Positions 42,657-51,539 of a stretch of DNA of 64,000 nt are shown here, piece by piece. The stretch's first letter is position 1; each line of letters opens with the position of its first letter. The notes beneath the pieces were generated by a model. The model worked only from the letters and a program-made list of their open reading frames with translations. It had not been told where the DNA came from and did no database searches. Made by a program: the position numbers and the translations under genes. Source of the stretch: Thermoplasmatales archaeon SW_10_69_26 (GTDB lineage Archaea > Thermoplasmatota > SW-10-69-26). Location of the stretch: positions 62,001 to 126,000 of the forward strand of contig PXUB01000001.1 in NCBI GenBank assembly GCA_003009755.1, in the 5' to 3' direction.

Positions 42657-43031
42657 GTGCCCAACGCCAGGTTCTTGCCGGGACGCCGGGCACGCACGAG
42701 CATGCCCTACCGCTTCGTCCGCGCCGAGCCCAAGCCGGAGGAGCTGGCCGAGCTCAAACGCCGGCTCGACCAGAAGGAGATCGAAGCGATCCGCCCGTTC
42801 GGCCCCGCGATGACCAAGTCCCTCGAGCAGGCCCGCCTGGACCCGGAGACCGGCGAGGCGGTCTGGGTGGAGGAAGACCACTGCACGCCGCCGCTGGCCA
42901 CGGAACGCGAGATCCTCGAGGACTACTTCCAGCAGATCACCGTGGAAGAGGAGGACGTCGACCGGGCCGGCGGCTGGCGACGCATCGAGGAGCTGCCGTC
43001 GATGTGGGTCGAGATGGGGGTGGAAGGGTGA
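42657..43031 (+). CDS. Conserved-looking cytosolic protein of unknown function
   Basis: 124 residues, mostly charged helices: EPKPEELAELKRRLDQKEIE, FGPAMTKSLEQARLDPETGE and a tail EEDHCTPPLATEREILEDYF. No family is recognised. GCTTAAAGG about 27 nt before GTG 42657 supports a leaderless start there, though ATG 42702 (MPYRFVRAEPKPEEL) would also give a complete domain. Confidence 0.6.
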   Translation: MPNARFLPGRRARTSMPYRFVRAEPKPEELAELKRRLDQKEIEAIRPFGPAMTKSLEQARLDPETGEAVWVEEDHCTPPLATEREILEDYFQQITVEEEDVDRAGGWRRIEELPSMWVEMGVEG

Positions 43032-43046
43032 GCGCGAGCCCTCGCC

Positions 43047-43919
43047 CTAGCGTCGGTCTCCACGGCCTCGTCCCGCGATCCACGCTGCGACCGGGAGCGC
43101 GATCGGCGCGACAGACGTGATGGGAACGCTCGCTAGGCCTCCTGCATCCCCGTTCCCGTCGTCGGCCTCCTCGACGCCGCCGCCGTGGTGGTCCCCCTCG
43201 GCCCCGTGGTCGTGATCGTGGCCGTCCCCGCCCGAGCTCGGGCTGGTTCCCCCCAGCGACAGCTCGGCGTCCTCGACCTGGGCGACGATCGCTTCCCGAC
43301 CCTCCGGTGTGCCGAAGGCGTGTTCGCTCACCCGGATGGCCGCGTCTGCGGTGTCCGCCCGGGGCTGCACCGATAGCGTCGCCAGGTGCGTCCCGCCGAA
43401 GGCCTTCGTTCCGTTCGACGCGAGCGTGATCTCCCCCTCGTCCCGTTCGACGCTCGCGTTGGCCTCGGCCCACACCGTCTCGACGTCGGTCACGTTTACC
43501 TTGGTGGCGTTGAAGCGGAGGACGACACGGTAGCGATCGATGCCTTCGAGGCCCATGTTGGTCAACCCGACGGGCACCTCCTCGGTGCCTGCGCCATCCC
43601 ACTCGGTGTCGCGCACGGTGAACCGGAGCCCGTATCCGATCTTCGCGCTCTTATGCATCTCCGTCACCGCGTCCTCGATCGCGCCTCCGAGGTCGTCGGC
43701 GGTCCCGTTCTCGAGGGTTCGGAGGACGGTCGCGAAGGCGCGGTCGGTCGGGCGGGTTCCCCGGTCGCCGTGGCGCAGGAAGTTCACCCGGTGGTTCCGG
43801 TGGTGCTGTTCGGTGTCCTCGAGCAGCTTCTCGGACCTGTCGGGCTCGGTGTCCATCGTCCGCAGCGCGATGAACAGCGGGCTCTCGATCGAGGCGACGA
43901 TCCCGCTCACAGCACTCAC
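43047..43919 (-). CDS. Exported protein with His-rich tail
   Basis: 290 residues. The middle is an extracellular-type beta domain (VGLTNMGLEGIDRYRVVLRF, ANASVERDEGEITLASNGTK) with N-glycosylation sequons. Near 225-245 is the metal-binding-like cluster HDHDHGAEGDHHGGG, and the C-terminus is a hydrophobic helix (VPITSVAPIALPVAAWIAG) followed by RGRGDRR, a membrane anchor. The N-terminus has a weak hydrophobic segment. No family is recognised; a surface metal-binding role is inference from composition. Confidence 0.6.
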   Translation of the reverse strand: MSAVSGIVASIESPLFIALRTMDTEPDRSEKLLEDTEQHHRNHRVNFLRHGDRGTRPTDRAFATVLRTLENGTADDLGGAIEDAVTEMHKSAKIGYGLRFTVRDTEWDGAGTEEVPVGLTNMGLEGIDRYRVVLRFNATKVNVTDVETVWAEANASVERDEGEITLASNGTKAFGGTHLATLSVQPRADTADAAIRVSEHAFGTPEGREAIVAQVEDAELSLGGTSPSSGGDGHDHDHGAEGDHHGGGVEEADDGNGDAGGLASVPITSVAPIALPVAAWIAGRGRGDRR

Positions 43920-44087
43920 CGCCCAGCGACGCGGACGGATTCACGGCCTTCGTCACCCCTCCACAACGACGGCGGCGACCGCCAGCAGGCCGAGATCGAC
44001 TGCCTCGGGTGCCTTTGAGCACTCGCGGGGCGACCAGCCCTCGAAGCCTAAAGACCAAGGAGGCCCAGCCGAACCGGGAGGCCGAGC

Positions 44088-45569
44088 ATGGACGTCGAAG
44101 CCGCGCTGGCCGTGGCCTTGGCCCTGGCCGCGGTCCCCGCCCTCGCCCTCCCCGGCGGCGCTGCCGAGCAAGGGGTCGACGCGTCCGCGGACGTCCCACC
44201 CCAACCCCACGGGCCGATCCAGGGGGACGCCGAGTTCGAGCTCCCCACCGCCGTCAACGGGGTCCGCTCCGGCAGCGGGACCGCCGAGGATCCCTACGTG
44301 ATCAGCGACTGGGTGATCGCGCCGTCGACGACGTTCGCGATCCGCATCTTCGACACGGACGCGCACGTTCGCATCGACACGATCCTCGTCCGCGGACAGG
44401 GCTGCCCGACCGACTCCGGAGCCACGTGCGACCTGACGGGGCTGGACCTCCGGGGAGCCGACAACGTCACCGTCGAGGACGTGCGCGTGCTGGGGGCCGG
44501 GCGCGGCCTGCACGCGACCGACGTCGAGCACCTGACGATCCGACGCTCGGCCTTCGGTCTCGCGACGGAGACGCCGTTCGTCGTCACGAGCGAGGGCCTC
44601 GACATCCACTTCAGCCGGGACGTCGAGGTGGCGAACGTGACGAGCGTGGCGGTCTTCCCGCTCGTCCTCACGCGCTCCGAGAACGCCACGTTCCACGATG
44701 TGACGCTGCTCGGCGATCCCGCGGCGGCCGAGTCGCTGGCCACCACGTTCGATCCCGCCGTCACCGGGGACGACGCCCGCAACGTGTCCTTCGTCCGGAC
44801 GGACGTGGTCGACGTCAACGCGTTCCTCGGCGGCGAGCGGGGCGACACCGAGTTCGTCCACAGCCGCTTCCTCCGCGGAGCCGGCCACGGCTTCAGCGAG
44901 GGATCCAACGACGCTACCTTCGATTCCCTGTTCGTGTGCGGCTCGACGTTCCGCGACGTCCCCGACGAGGCGCTCGACGTCTCGGACGTCGAGAACCTGA
45001 CGATCGAGGGCAACGTGTTCACGAACAACACCGACGCCGTCACCACGAGCCTCGCGGACGAGAACGTGACCGTCGTCAGGAACCGGGTGGAGAACCAGTC
45101 GAGCACCGGGTTGGCGATCGGCGGTCACGACATCACGGTCCACAACAACTCGCTCGCGAACAACGGGGGGCGTGGGTTCCTCGAAGGTCACGACCTCTCC
45201 CCGACCGACGCCGACAACCCCACGGACGCGCGGTTCAACTGGTGGGGCCACGAGGACGGCCCGAACGTGACCGTGTCCGGCAGCGACGAGATCCTCAACC
45301 CGAGCCCCGGCGACCAGCTCGTCGTCGACGCGGTGGACGAGGTCGACTGGAGCGACTGGCTGAGCCAGCCCCCCGAGGTGGGGCCCGACGCCGTCGACTG
45401 CGGCGTCCCCGCGGGCGAGCCCGGCGCCGATCGCGGACCCGACCTGGACGTCGCCTTCCAGGCGGAGCTCGCGATCGAGGTCACGGTCGACGAACAGCTC
45501 GGCCCCACGCACGTCCGAGCCGAAGCCGAGGCCGTCGGCGAGACGGCTCTCGACGCCGACGCAGGCTAG
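44088..45569 (+). CDS. Large secreted beta-helix protein, NosD-like
   Basis: 493 residues. A signal peptide (AALAVALALAAVPALALPGG) is followed by the family entry GTAEDPYVISDWVI (compare the two other NosD proteins) and right-handed beta-helix rungs between about 85 and 380, for example NLTIEGNVFTNNTDAVTTSL and ITVHNNSLANNGGRGFLEGH. The rungs are irregular, with no long DNA repeats. The cap RFNWWGHEDGPNV and the tail with SDWLSQPPEVGPDAVDCGVP close the helix, and a C-terminal charged domain of about 60 residues follows. Probably a surface adhesin or polysaccharide-binding protein; no catalytic residues are evident. Confidence 0.85.
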   Translation: MDVEAALAVALALAAVPALALPGGAAEQGVDASADVPPQPHGPIQGDAEFELPTAVNGVRSGSGTAEDPYVISDWVIAPSTTFAIRIFDTDAHVRIDTILVRGQGCPTDSGATCDLTGLDLRGADNVTVEDVRVLGAGRGLHATDVEHLTIRRSAFGLATETPFVVTSEGLDIHFSRDVEVANVTSVAVFPLVLTRSENATFHDVTLLGDPAAAESLATTFDPAVTGDDARNVSFVRTDVVDVNAFLGGERGDTEFVHSRFLRGAGHGFSEGSNDATFDSLFVCGSTFRDVPDEALDVSDVENLTIEGNVFTNNTDAVTTSLADENVTVVRNRVENQSSTGLAIGGHDITVHNNSLANNGGRGFLEGHDLSPTDADNPTDARFNWWGHEDGPNVTVSGSDEILNPSPGDQLVVDAVDEVDWSDWLSQPPEVGPDAVDCGVPAGEPGADRGPDLDVAFQAELAIEVTVDEQLGPTHVRAEAEAVGETALDADAG

Positions 45570-45598
45570 GCCGCTCGCGGCGGGGGACCGGGCGAGCG

Positions 45599-45714
45599 CT
45601 GGGAACCTCGGGATGCAGAGGTCCGAGGCATCGATGCAGAACGAGGACCTCTGCCAACGACGGGAACACGAGGCCTGCAGATACCGTGGAAAGAGGCCGA
45701 GTGGTCCCGTCGGG
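45599..45714 (+). repeat. 102-bp tRNA-Glu-linked repeat unit, copy 1
   Basis: From GGGATGCAGAGGTCCGAGGC to TGGTCCCGTCGGGA (45701-45714) this unit matches the two at 52140-52255 and 52467-52582. The closing 14 bases equal the 3' end of the tRNA-Glu gene (60935-60948). The opening tRNA motif at 45599 is degenerate (TGGGAACCTCGGGA). It marks the left edge of the accessory region. Confidence 0.65.
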
Positions 45715-45761
45715 ACTTAGACCCTCTCGAGGAAATCGGGGCGAGCCAGATTCTGAGGCTC

Positions 45762-45977
45762 GTGGCTCGGAATGCAGGGTTCTCGCTAGCGCCCTCGCGG
45801 GCGCCTCCCTCTTCTTTTTCTCTTTCACTCCCCAGCCGCGAGGCTCGCCAGCTGCGCGACCAGCTGATCGAGGCGGCCGAGGACCCGCACCTGGAGGCCC
45901 TCGACGTCGAACCGGGGTGGCTGATCGCGTTCGCCGCCCACCTGACGGCTCACCTGGAGGGGTGGATATCACGGTGA
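45762..45977 (+). CDS. Short helical protein, doubtful
   Basis: The last 45 residues (REARQLRDQLIEAAEDPHLE, then WLIAFAAHLTAHLEGWISR) look like a real helical protein. The first 25 are low-complexity and the start is unclear; a pyrimidine-rich CTTCTTTTTCTC stands in the frame. It may be a truncated gene at the edge of the accessory region. It is convergent with the HEPN gene. Confidence 0.3.
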   Translation: MARNAGFSLAPSRAPPSSFSLSLPSREARQLRDQLIEAAEDPHLEALDVEPGWLIAFAAHLTAHLEGWISR

Positions 45978-45994
45978 CTCCTCCTTCCGCGGGG

Positions 45995-46369
45995 TCACTC
46001 GAGCATCGCCGCGATGCGGTCCACGAACCCCCGAGCGTCCTCGAGGACGCCGCGGGCCTCGTCCTTCGAGATCCCCGGCTCGGGCTCGTAGTCGCTGACC
46101 TGACGCTTCTGCATCGTCGTCGACAGCAACCGGCCCATCTCGCCGGGCAGCGGTCCGTCCTGCACGAACCGCTTGCCGAACTCGGTGATGACCCCGCGAT
46201 GGGTGGAGGCGTCGACGCCTTCCTCGAGGAGAGCCGCCTCGGCGACGAAGAACATCGCGTAGTAGGCACGCGAGACGCAGGACTCGGGGTCCCCGTTGTC
46301 CAAGAGCAAACCGGCGCTGTCCAGGTAACGACCCGCGCGATCGAGCAGGGCCTCGACCTCGCCGGTCAT
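45995..46369 (-). CDS. HEPN-domain protein (MNT/HEPN pair)
   Basis: 124 residues, all helical. VSRAYYAMFFVAEAALLEEG (about 32-51) is the signature of the MNT-associated HEPN subfamily (SRAYYA.F..A.ALL...G). The Rx4-6H motif of active HEPN RNases is not evident; THRGVITEFGKRFVQ occupies that region. So it may be a non-catalytic or differently active partner. The start ATG 46369 overlaps the nucleotidyltransferase stop by 4 nt. Second such module of the window, unrelated in detail to HepT at 9.8 kb. Confidence 0.8.
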   Translation of the reverse strand: MTGEVEALLDRAGRYLDSAGLLLDNGDPESCVSRAYYAMFFVAEAALLEEGVDASTHRGVITEFGKRFVQDGPLPGEMGRLLSTTMQKRQVSDYEPEPGISKDEARGVLEDARGFVDRIAAMLE

Positions 46370-46686
46370 GCGGGCACGCCCTCGCGGCGGACGTTGCGAA
46401 GTAGGGGGCTGTTGCCTTGCTCGAAGTCCGGCTTGGCTACGGGGACGACGGACAGGAGCACCTCGTGCTCCATGTCGATCTGCCAGGTGAGCTCGCCCAT
46501 CCGGTCGATCTCCTCGAACCGGTCGACCGGGCCCTCGAGGACGACCATCAGGTCCACGTCCGAGGCGTCGGTCGCCTCGCCGCGGGCTTGCGAGCCGAAG
46601 AGGAGCACCTGGTGCAGGCGGTCGCCGTACAGCTCCTGGGCCCTCTGCTTGAAGGCCTCGACGGCCGATCGGGTCGCCTCGTCCAC
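46366..46686 (-). CDS. Minimal nucleotidyltransferase (MNT)
   Basis: 106 residues. LLFGSQARGEATDASDVDLM (about 29-48) has GSxxxG and DVD, with a third acidic position in MEHEVLLSVVPV. The family pairs with HEPN proteins as toxin-antitoxin or defence modules. GTG 46686 is chosen over the long open frame to 46911 because CCTAAAGG lies about 27 nt upstream and the longer N-terminus has no similarity. Confidence 0.82.
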   Translation of the reverse strand: MDEATRSAVEAFKQRAQELYGDRLHQVLLFGSQARGEATDASDVDLMVVLEGPVDRFEEIDRMGELTWQIDMEHEVLLSVVPVAKPDFEQGNSPLLRNVRREGVPA

Positions 46687-46749
46687 GGCAGGCCCTGGTA
46701 GGCGCTCTACGTCCTTTAGGTTCTCGCTTCCGGCCGCCCGCTGAGCACC

Positions 46750-46846
46750 GTCAACCTCCAGTGAACACCATGTCAACCCGCCCGCGCCTCCTGGATCAGC
46801 CCCTTGCCGTTGACGAGGTTGACACCAACGTCGACCCGGCGTTGAC
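46750..46846. promoter_or_regulatory. Cluster of GTTGAC/GTCAAC sites before the winged-helix gene
   Basis: GTCAAC occurs at 46750 and 46772, GTTGAC at 46809, 46818 and 46841, all within about 100 bp of the divergent promoters of the MNT gene and the winged-helix regulator. A perfect palindrome GTCAACGGGGTTGAC lies inside the regulator gene at 47164-47178. This is a likely operator set for autoregulation (inference). Confidence 0.55.
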
Positions 46847-46867
46847 ATCGCCCCGGGAGGGAATCCT

Positions 46868-47690
46868 GTGAGCTCGGTTTCCGAGCTGACCGACGCCCAG
46901 CAGCGGGTCATCGAGCGCCTCTACGAGGGCAAGTACGCGGCCGCGATCGCCGACGAGGTCAACGTCACCCGGCAGGCGGTCAGCAAGCACGTTCGCAAGC
47001 TCGAGGAGAAGGGGCTGATCACCGAGCACGCGGGCGAGACCGCCTTCTACCGCCGCTCGCTCGGACAGGGCACCTCGTTCAAGATCTACGGCCTCACCGA
47101 CGCCGGCCTCCAGGCCCTCCGCGAGGCCCAGGGCCTGGGGCCAGGGGAGACGCCGCGGACGCCGTCAACGGGGTTGACGGAGCCTCCACCGGGGCAGTAT
47201 GAGGACGTCAACGAGCCAGCCGTCCACAACGCGCCAGCCGAGCGTGGGCCGCGGGTCGAGGTGCACAACTATCGAAGTCAAGATCCCGATCGAGGACGAC
47301 CAAGCCAAGCTCTGGCTACCCAACGAAGCCGAGCTCAACAACTGGACCCGCCGCTGGGACGAGAACGTCCACGGCGTCTTCCTCGAAGCCACCACCCGAC
47401 ACCTGCTGCGCGCCGGCGCCGAGGCCCGCTCGGTCGAGATCGCCGAGGGGCTGGTGCTCCGGAAGCTCGTCAAAGCGATCGAGCTGCTCGAGGACGCCTA
47501 CGGGCTCGAGTTGGGCGCGCCCGAGTTCCGCTGCACCTACGAGCCCGGCAAGGGCAAGGTCGGTGTCACCGGCCACCCGCTGGCCGAAGGCCGCGGCCAC
47601 GACGAAGGGGGGCTGGCGACGATCGACGACACGCCCGAGCCCGACACGATCCACGCGACCGACGACCCGGCGGACGTCGACCACGTCGTG
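46868..47690 (+). CDS. Winged-helix regulator, frameshifted
   Basis: The first part (46868 to about 47265) encodes SELTDAQQRVIERLYEGKYA, then EVNVTRQAVSKHVRKLEEKG, a MarR/ArsR-like winged helix, ending in PRVEVHNY. The continuing homology is in the +1 frame: TIEVKIPIEDDQAKLWLPNE, RWDENVHGVFLEATTRHLLR, KAIELLEDAYGLELGAPEF, to an acidic end near 47690. I recall haloarchaeal plasmid and virus regulators with the same HTH plus R-V-H-N-x-x-x-K-x-P-I second domain, so the two halves are one gene with a frameshift near 47265-47275 (decay or sequence error). The gene carries its own operator-like palindrome. Confidence 0.65.
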
Positions 47691-47912
47691 GCAGTCAACA
47701 TCGTCGGGCCCGTCCGCGCACCCCCACCAGTTGTGCCGCGCGTCGACGGTCGTGTCGGTGTTCTCGACCTCGAGCCCAATCCCGCCGGTGTCCTCGAAGT
47801 TCGTCTGCCGCACGGTCACGTTCTGGGTCAGCTCGACGTGCATGCCGGCGTCGGTGTAGTTGGTCACGTCGTTGTGCTGCCAGGTGGGGTCGTTGCGCTT
47901 GTAGCGTCCAAG
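47690..47912 (-). pseudogene. NosD-type beta-helix fragment
   Basis: The minus strand reads GRYKRNDPTWQHNDVTNYTD, GMHVELTQNVTVRQTNFEDT, GGIGLEVENTDTTVDARHNW then WGCADGPDD, that is the last rungs and the NNWWG-type cap of a NosD-like protein. The 5' part, signal peptide and tail are absent, and the 3' end runs into the end of the winged-helix gene. It is a truncated remnant of a fourth family member. Confidence 0.65.
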
Positions 47913-48035
47913 CCGATGTCGGCGCTCAGGCCGACGGCAATATCCCTAAGCCGGTCTGTATCCCTGGGGGTCACGCCGAGCTCGGGTTCACCTGGACGGC
48001 TGGGTGACGGGGAGGTCTATCGCCTCCGCTCGCCG

Positions 48036-48590
48036 TCAGAGCCGGCTTCTCCCAAGAAGCGCCCCAACGAAGGCGACGATAAGGAGGAGAGACCCCGGTG
48101 CAGGCGATGCTTTCTCCCCCTCTGGGAACTCGCCACCGTCACCGATCGAACCTTTGTCGTTCTCTTCGTATGGGGGCGTACCCTCGCTGCGGTTGTACTG
48201 GGGGACAGTAAGGCTCCCCTCTTCGCCTCGATCCCGATGGTCTCCCTCGTCACACCAGAACACGTATTCCCCTGGCTGCTCGAGGTGAACCGTCATGGCT
48301 GCCTCCTCGCCCGGCGGGACGGCATCCCCATCCCCGCTCACGCAGTTGATTGTACCGTTGATCTCCATGCAGAGGTCGTGACCGACGGAGCCCTGGTCGT
48401 TGTCTAGGAGGACCGTCACGTTCCCCTTACCCACCTTCTCGCCAGGAGGGTTGAAGCAGTAGGTGTCCCCATCCGGGCAGCCCTCCTCGCGAACCTCGAA
48501 GGCCTGTGTCTCCTCCGCCAGAAGTGACGGGGACGCGAGCGACGCCATCAGAAGGGCGGAGAGGATCACCCGCGTCGTGTCGCCAGCCAT
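48036..48590 (-). CDS. Membrane-anchored cupredoxin-like protein
   Basis: 184 residues. Signal peptide (VILSALLMASLASPSLLA), a plastocyanin/halocyanin-type beta domain with GHDLCMEING (His ligand region, about 70) and YVFWCDEGDHRDRGEEGSLTV (about 112-132), then a Ser/Pro/Gly linker and a C-terminal helix (GSLLLIVAFVGALLGRSRL). The loop keeps Cys and His of the copper site (C-x4-H), but where blue copper proteins have Met (G-M-x-G) there is Glu-Glu. So copper may be bound differently or lost. It would sit on the outer face of the membrane. Lower G+C than the housekeeping genes. Confidence 0.72.
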   Translation of the reverse strand: MAGDTTRVILSALLMASLASPSLLAEETQAFEVREEGCPDGDTYCFNPPGEKVGKGNVTVLLDNDQGSVGHDLCMEINGTINCVSGDGDAVPPGEEAAMTVHLEQPGEYVFWCDEGDHRDRGEEGSLTVPQYNRSEGTPPYEENDKGSIGDGGEFPEGEKASPAPGSLLLIVAFVGALLGRSRL

Positions 48591-48741
48591 GAGCAATGCT
48601 ACCCGATGACGACGGAAAAGACGTGGGGAAGGATACGGCCTCTACCGACCAGATTTGAATGTCCTCGAAGTTTCTCTACAATCGATTCTGGTATTCTGTA
48701 CAAGGAAGGTCAAGGGTCCAGGCGCAATTTTTTCCCTCCTT

Positions 48742-50181
48742 ATGGAAAGGAACAATCGAGCAGAGACCGTCCGAGGAACCGTAGGCCTGGCGTTTGTGAT
48801 CCTGCTTGCAGGGGTCGGCCCCTCGGCGATCGCCACCGGGGCTGTCGACCAGATCGATGAACGGTGCCCAGAGACCATCGGAGAAAGCGGTCCGGACCCA
48901 GTATCACGCTGCTCGGCCGAGGACAAGGTGATCTCCGACCGATGCATGCATATCGCCATGGAGGGGGCACAGCTTGACGCAGCCGTTGACTGTGGCGGGT
49001 TCCCGCCGGGAGAAAGCGACCCCTGCGTCAGGGTAGAGGAGGGCCCGCCACCGAGCGTGGCCGTGAACACGGACCTCGGGGCCAACGGGACGGACGCCGC
49101 CAACGTCACCGACAACAGTTCAGTCCAAGCGGGGTCTGGAGGAGCCGGCGGAGATGTTCTCCTGGATCTCGCGGATCCCCACGTCATCCTCATCACCGAC
49201 ACAGCCCAAGTGGCGACGGGGTCAGGCGGCGCCGGTGGCGATGTCAATGTGACTCGCGAGAACCGTACCACGGATACGATCAACGGAACGGCAGGACCCG
49301 GTGGCGACGGAGGGAAATTGGGGATTCTCGCCGAGGCTAACATCAACGGGAATCTCTCAGTCGGCGATGGGGGCGACGGAGGCTCGGCCTACGTGGAACA
49401 CGTCGATGGTCCCTCCGTCAGTCACGGCGGAGACGGCGGTCGACCGGGTCTCCTAGGTCTCCCGACGGCCTACGACGCCGAGAGCCTCCACGAAGCTGGA
49501 CAGCTGGAGGGAGCCAACTCTGGCGACGGCGGCGGAGCCTCCTCGACCTCCCTTTGTGCTCTCGAAACGAATGGTAGTCCTTACTGTGATGGCTCGGGCG
49601 ATACGGATACCAGCACGGACAACGAGGATGGAAGAGACGGGGCGGACGCCAGTGGCCCCGGTAATGCCGGCGGCGACGGCGCAGCCGGCGCCGACGCCTA
49701 CGCCGAGGGTGGTGACGGTGGCCCTAGATGCGTGCTCGTAGATCCCCCAGACCCCTACGAATGCGTTGCCATCACCGGTGGCAACGGCGGCAATGCCATC
49801 GCAGTTGCCGGGGAAGGAGGCCTCGGTGGAAACGGCGGCGACGGTGTGCACAACTCCACCGAGAAAGCGATTCATGGCGGGGACGGTGGAGCAGGCGGTA
49901 CGGGAGGGACGGCCGAGGCTTACGCCGGAAGCGCCGGATGCGCGACGGTCGGTGACCGTTGCGGACAGCCGGGCCATGCGAAGGCCCGGAGCGACGGTGG
50001 GGACGGAGGCATCCCCGGCGGCTCGGGGTGGACCGAAAACCTCTCCCAGACAATCGAAGATAAATGCTCCTCAAACAGCCACGACCTCTGCTGGGAGCCC
50101 ACACGTCCAAAGATGCCTGTGGACACGTCGGCATCGCTGCGAAGGGGGAAATCCAGGGACTATGATTGCCGAGAGCGATGA
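48742..50181 (+). CDS. Exported glycine-rich repeat protein
   Basis: 479 residues. A signal peptide (TVRGTVGLAFVILLAGVGPS) is followed by a Cys-containing head (about 40-100) and a long Gly-rich region with GGxGG units: AGSGGAGGDVLLDL, TGSGGAGGDVNVT, GPGGDGGKLGI, GDGGDGGSAYV, HGGDGGRPG, GGDGGAGGTGGTAEAYAGSA. The pattern resembles PE-PGRS-like or glycine-rich beta-roll surface proteins. Several Cys pairs (CDGSG, CVLVDPPDPYEC, CATVGDRCGQ) could form bridges. There is no membrane anchor. ATG 48742 is chosen because the signal peptide begins there. Function unknown. Confidence 0.68.
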   Translation: MERNNRAETVRGTVGLAFVILLAGVGPSAIATGAVDQIDERCPETIGESGPDPVSRCSAEDKVISDRCMHIAMEGAQLDAAVDCGGFPPGESDPCVRVEEGPPPSVAVNTDLGANGTDAANVTDNSSVQAGSGGAGGDVLLDLADPHVILITDTAQVATGSGGAGGDVNVTRENRTTDTINGTAGPGGDGGKLGILAEANINGNLSVGDGGDGGSAYVEHVDGPSVSHGGDGGRPGLLGLPTAYDAESLHEAGQLEGANSGDGGGASSTSLCALETNGSPYCDGSGDTDTSTDNEDGRDGADASGPGNAGGDGAAGADAYAEGGDGGPRCVLVDPPDPYECVAITGGNGGNAIAVAGEGGLGGNGGDGVHNSTEKAIHGGDGGAGGTGGTAEAYAGSAGCATVGDRCGQPGHAKARSDGGDGGIPGGSGWTENLSQTIEDKCSSNSHDLCWEPTRPKMPVDTSASLRRGKSRDYDCRER

Positions 50182-50296
50182 TCCGGACAATGAACAGACG
50201 TATCCACGACCGGGGGACGATGGGAGCACTCCATCGTACGATACGGGTTGTGACCACGACAGCCAACATAGCCATATCTGAAGGAGTGCGACAGCC

Positions 50297-50989
50297 ATGA
50301 AACGGAACATCCCGAGAACTGCCATCGTCGGGCTAGGTTCCATTTTGATGCTGACCTTCGCGGCCATACCATCTCTCGCGTCGGACGCTAATCCGCCGGA
50401 CGTGGAGATCGAAGACCGCGTGACCTGGTTCCCTAATGCCCATCACCTTGGCTTCCAAGCCCACGCCGAGGCGTGCGACGAGCGTTCGACTGTACGTCTA
50501 TCTTTGACAATCAAGGAGGTTGGGTCGGCGTCCGAAACCGGGAACTCCCCCTGTTTGGAGGTTTCCGAGACGTTCACCCTCCCCAGCCCGGGAGATCACA
50601 AGGCCAAGGCAGAAGCCCAGGATGATCACGGGAACGAGGCCCGAAATGAAGGAAAAGTGACCTCGAGGATTGTCCCCTTCGATACGGGGTCTGTGCCCGG
50701 TTACCCCCCGCTCGAGGAAATCCGAGAAACGGAGCTCGGTCCGCGTGTCACCATCGAGACGCTGAACGACGCCGGGGGCACAGTGAAGCGCTACGAGGTC
50801 TCTTCGCAGGGGGCCGTCCTGATGAGCACCATGGCCGATGCCGTTCCCGAGGACGGAGACTTCACGACTCGCGCCGTCCTTGACCGTCCTGTTGGATGGG
50901 CCGACGTCCACGTGGACGGTGACGTTACGTGGTCCGGTTTGATTTACCAGTCGTCGGAGGAATGGTGGCATTTCCGCGCTCTCAAGTAA
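50297..50989 (+). CDS. Exported protein of unknown function
   Basis: 230 residues with a signal peptide (RTAIVGLGSILMLTFAAIPS LASD). The mature part has an Ig-like domain with two cysteines (HAEACDERST, NSPCLEVSETF) and a C-terminal beta section ending WSGLIYQSSEEWWHFRALK. Same strand and similar lower G+C as the glycine-rich gene 115 bp upstream; the two may be co-transferred. GAAGGAG-like purines stand before ATG 50297. Confidence 0.62.
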   Translation: MKRNIPRTAIVGLGSILMLTFAAIPSLASDANPPDVEIEDRVTWFPNAHHLGFQAHAEACDERSTVRLSLTIKEVGSASETGNSPCLEVSETFTLPSPGDHKAKAEAQDDHGNEARNEGKVTSRIVPFDTGSVPGYPPLEEIRETELGPRVTIETLNDAGGTVKRYEVSSQGAVLMSTMADAVPEDGDFTTRAVLDRPVGWADVHVDGDVTWSGLIYQSSEEWWHFRALK

Positions 50990-50994
50990 TCGTC

Positions 50995-51475
50995 TCGTGG
51001 TGACCGAGGCAGGGTCGACGGCGAAGCGGAGCAGGCTGCATCCGGCTTGAGCCCGGCGGCCATCTGCATCGACAGCAATGGCCCCGGCGTTCGCCGCTGG
51101 CCACCTCGCCGACGTAGCGCTCGACCGAGATCCCTCTCGTGATACGTCTCCGGGTAGCCCGGGATCCAGCCGTCGGTGACGAGCGCCTCCAGCCCCAACC
51201 GTGACGAGATCCCGCCTCCCACGGGGCGATCATCGTCTTCGACGAACCGACGAGCTCGCTGTCGGGGACCGATCGGGGTGGGCGTGCAGGTGGTAGGCCC
51301 GCCAGGCCGTCCGCGAGGCGTCGGCGAACACCGTCTCGCTGAGCGCCACGATGCCCTCCACGTCCCTGCGGACGGCGGTCCCGCCCCGTGGATGGACCAT
51401 CGCGCCGGGCAATCCTGCGCGAGCGGGAGCGCCTTCCGCCGTGTGGCATCCACGCCAGACGTTAAGACCATCTCT
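50995..51475 (-). pseudogene. Frame-broken gene remnant
   Basis: Protein-like text is spread over minus-strand frames: EGIVALSETVFADASRTAWR then AYHLHAHPDRSP, LVGSSKTMIAPWEAG, SRLGLEALVTDGWIPGYPET and GISVERYVGEVASGER. The pieces follow in order but need several frame changes, so this is probably a decayed gene. I could not assign a family. It separates the exported-protein genes from the tRNA-Glu repeat units. Confidence 0.3.
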
Positions 51476-51539
51476 CCACAACGTTAGAGCCTCCGCGGGC
51501 TGACCAGCGATTACCCCGACGTGACCACCGGCGGTAGAG

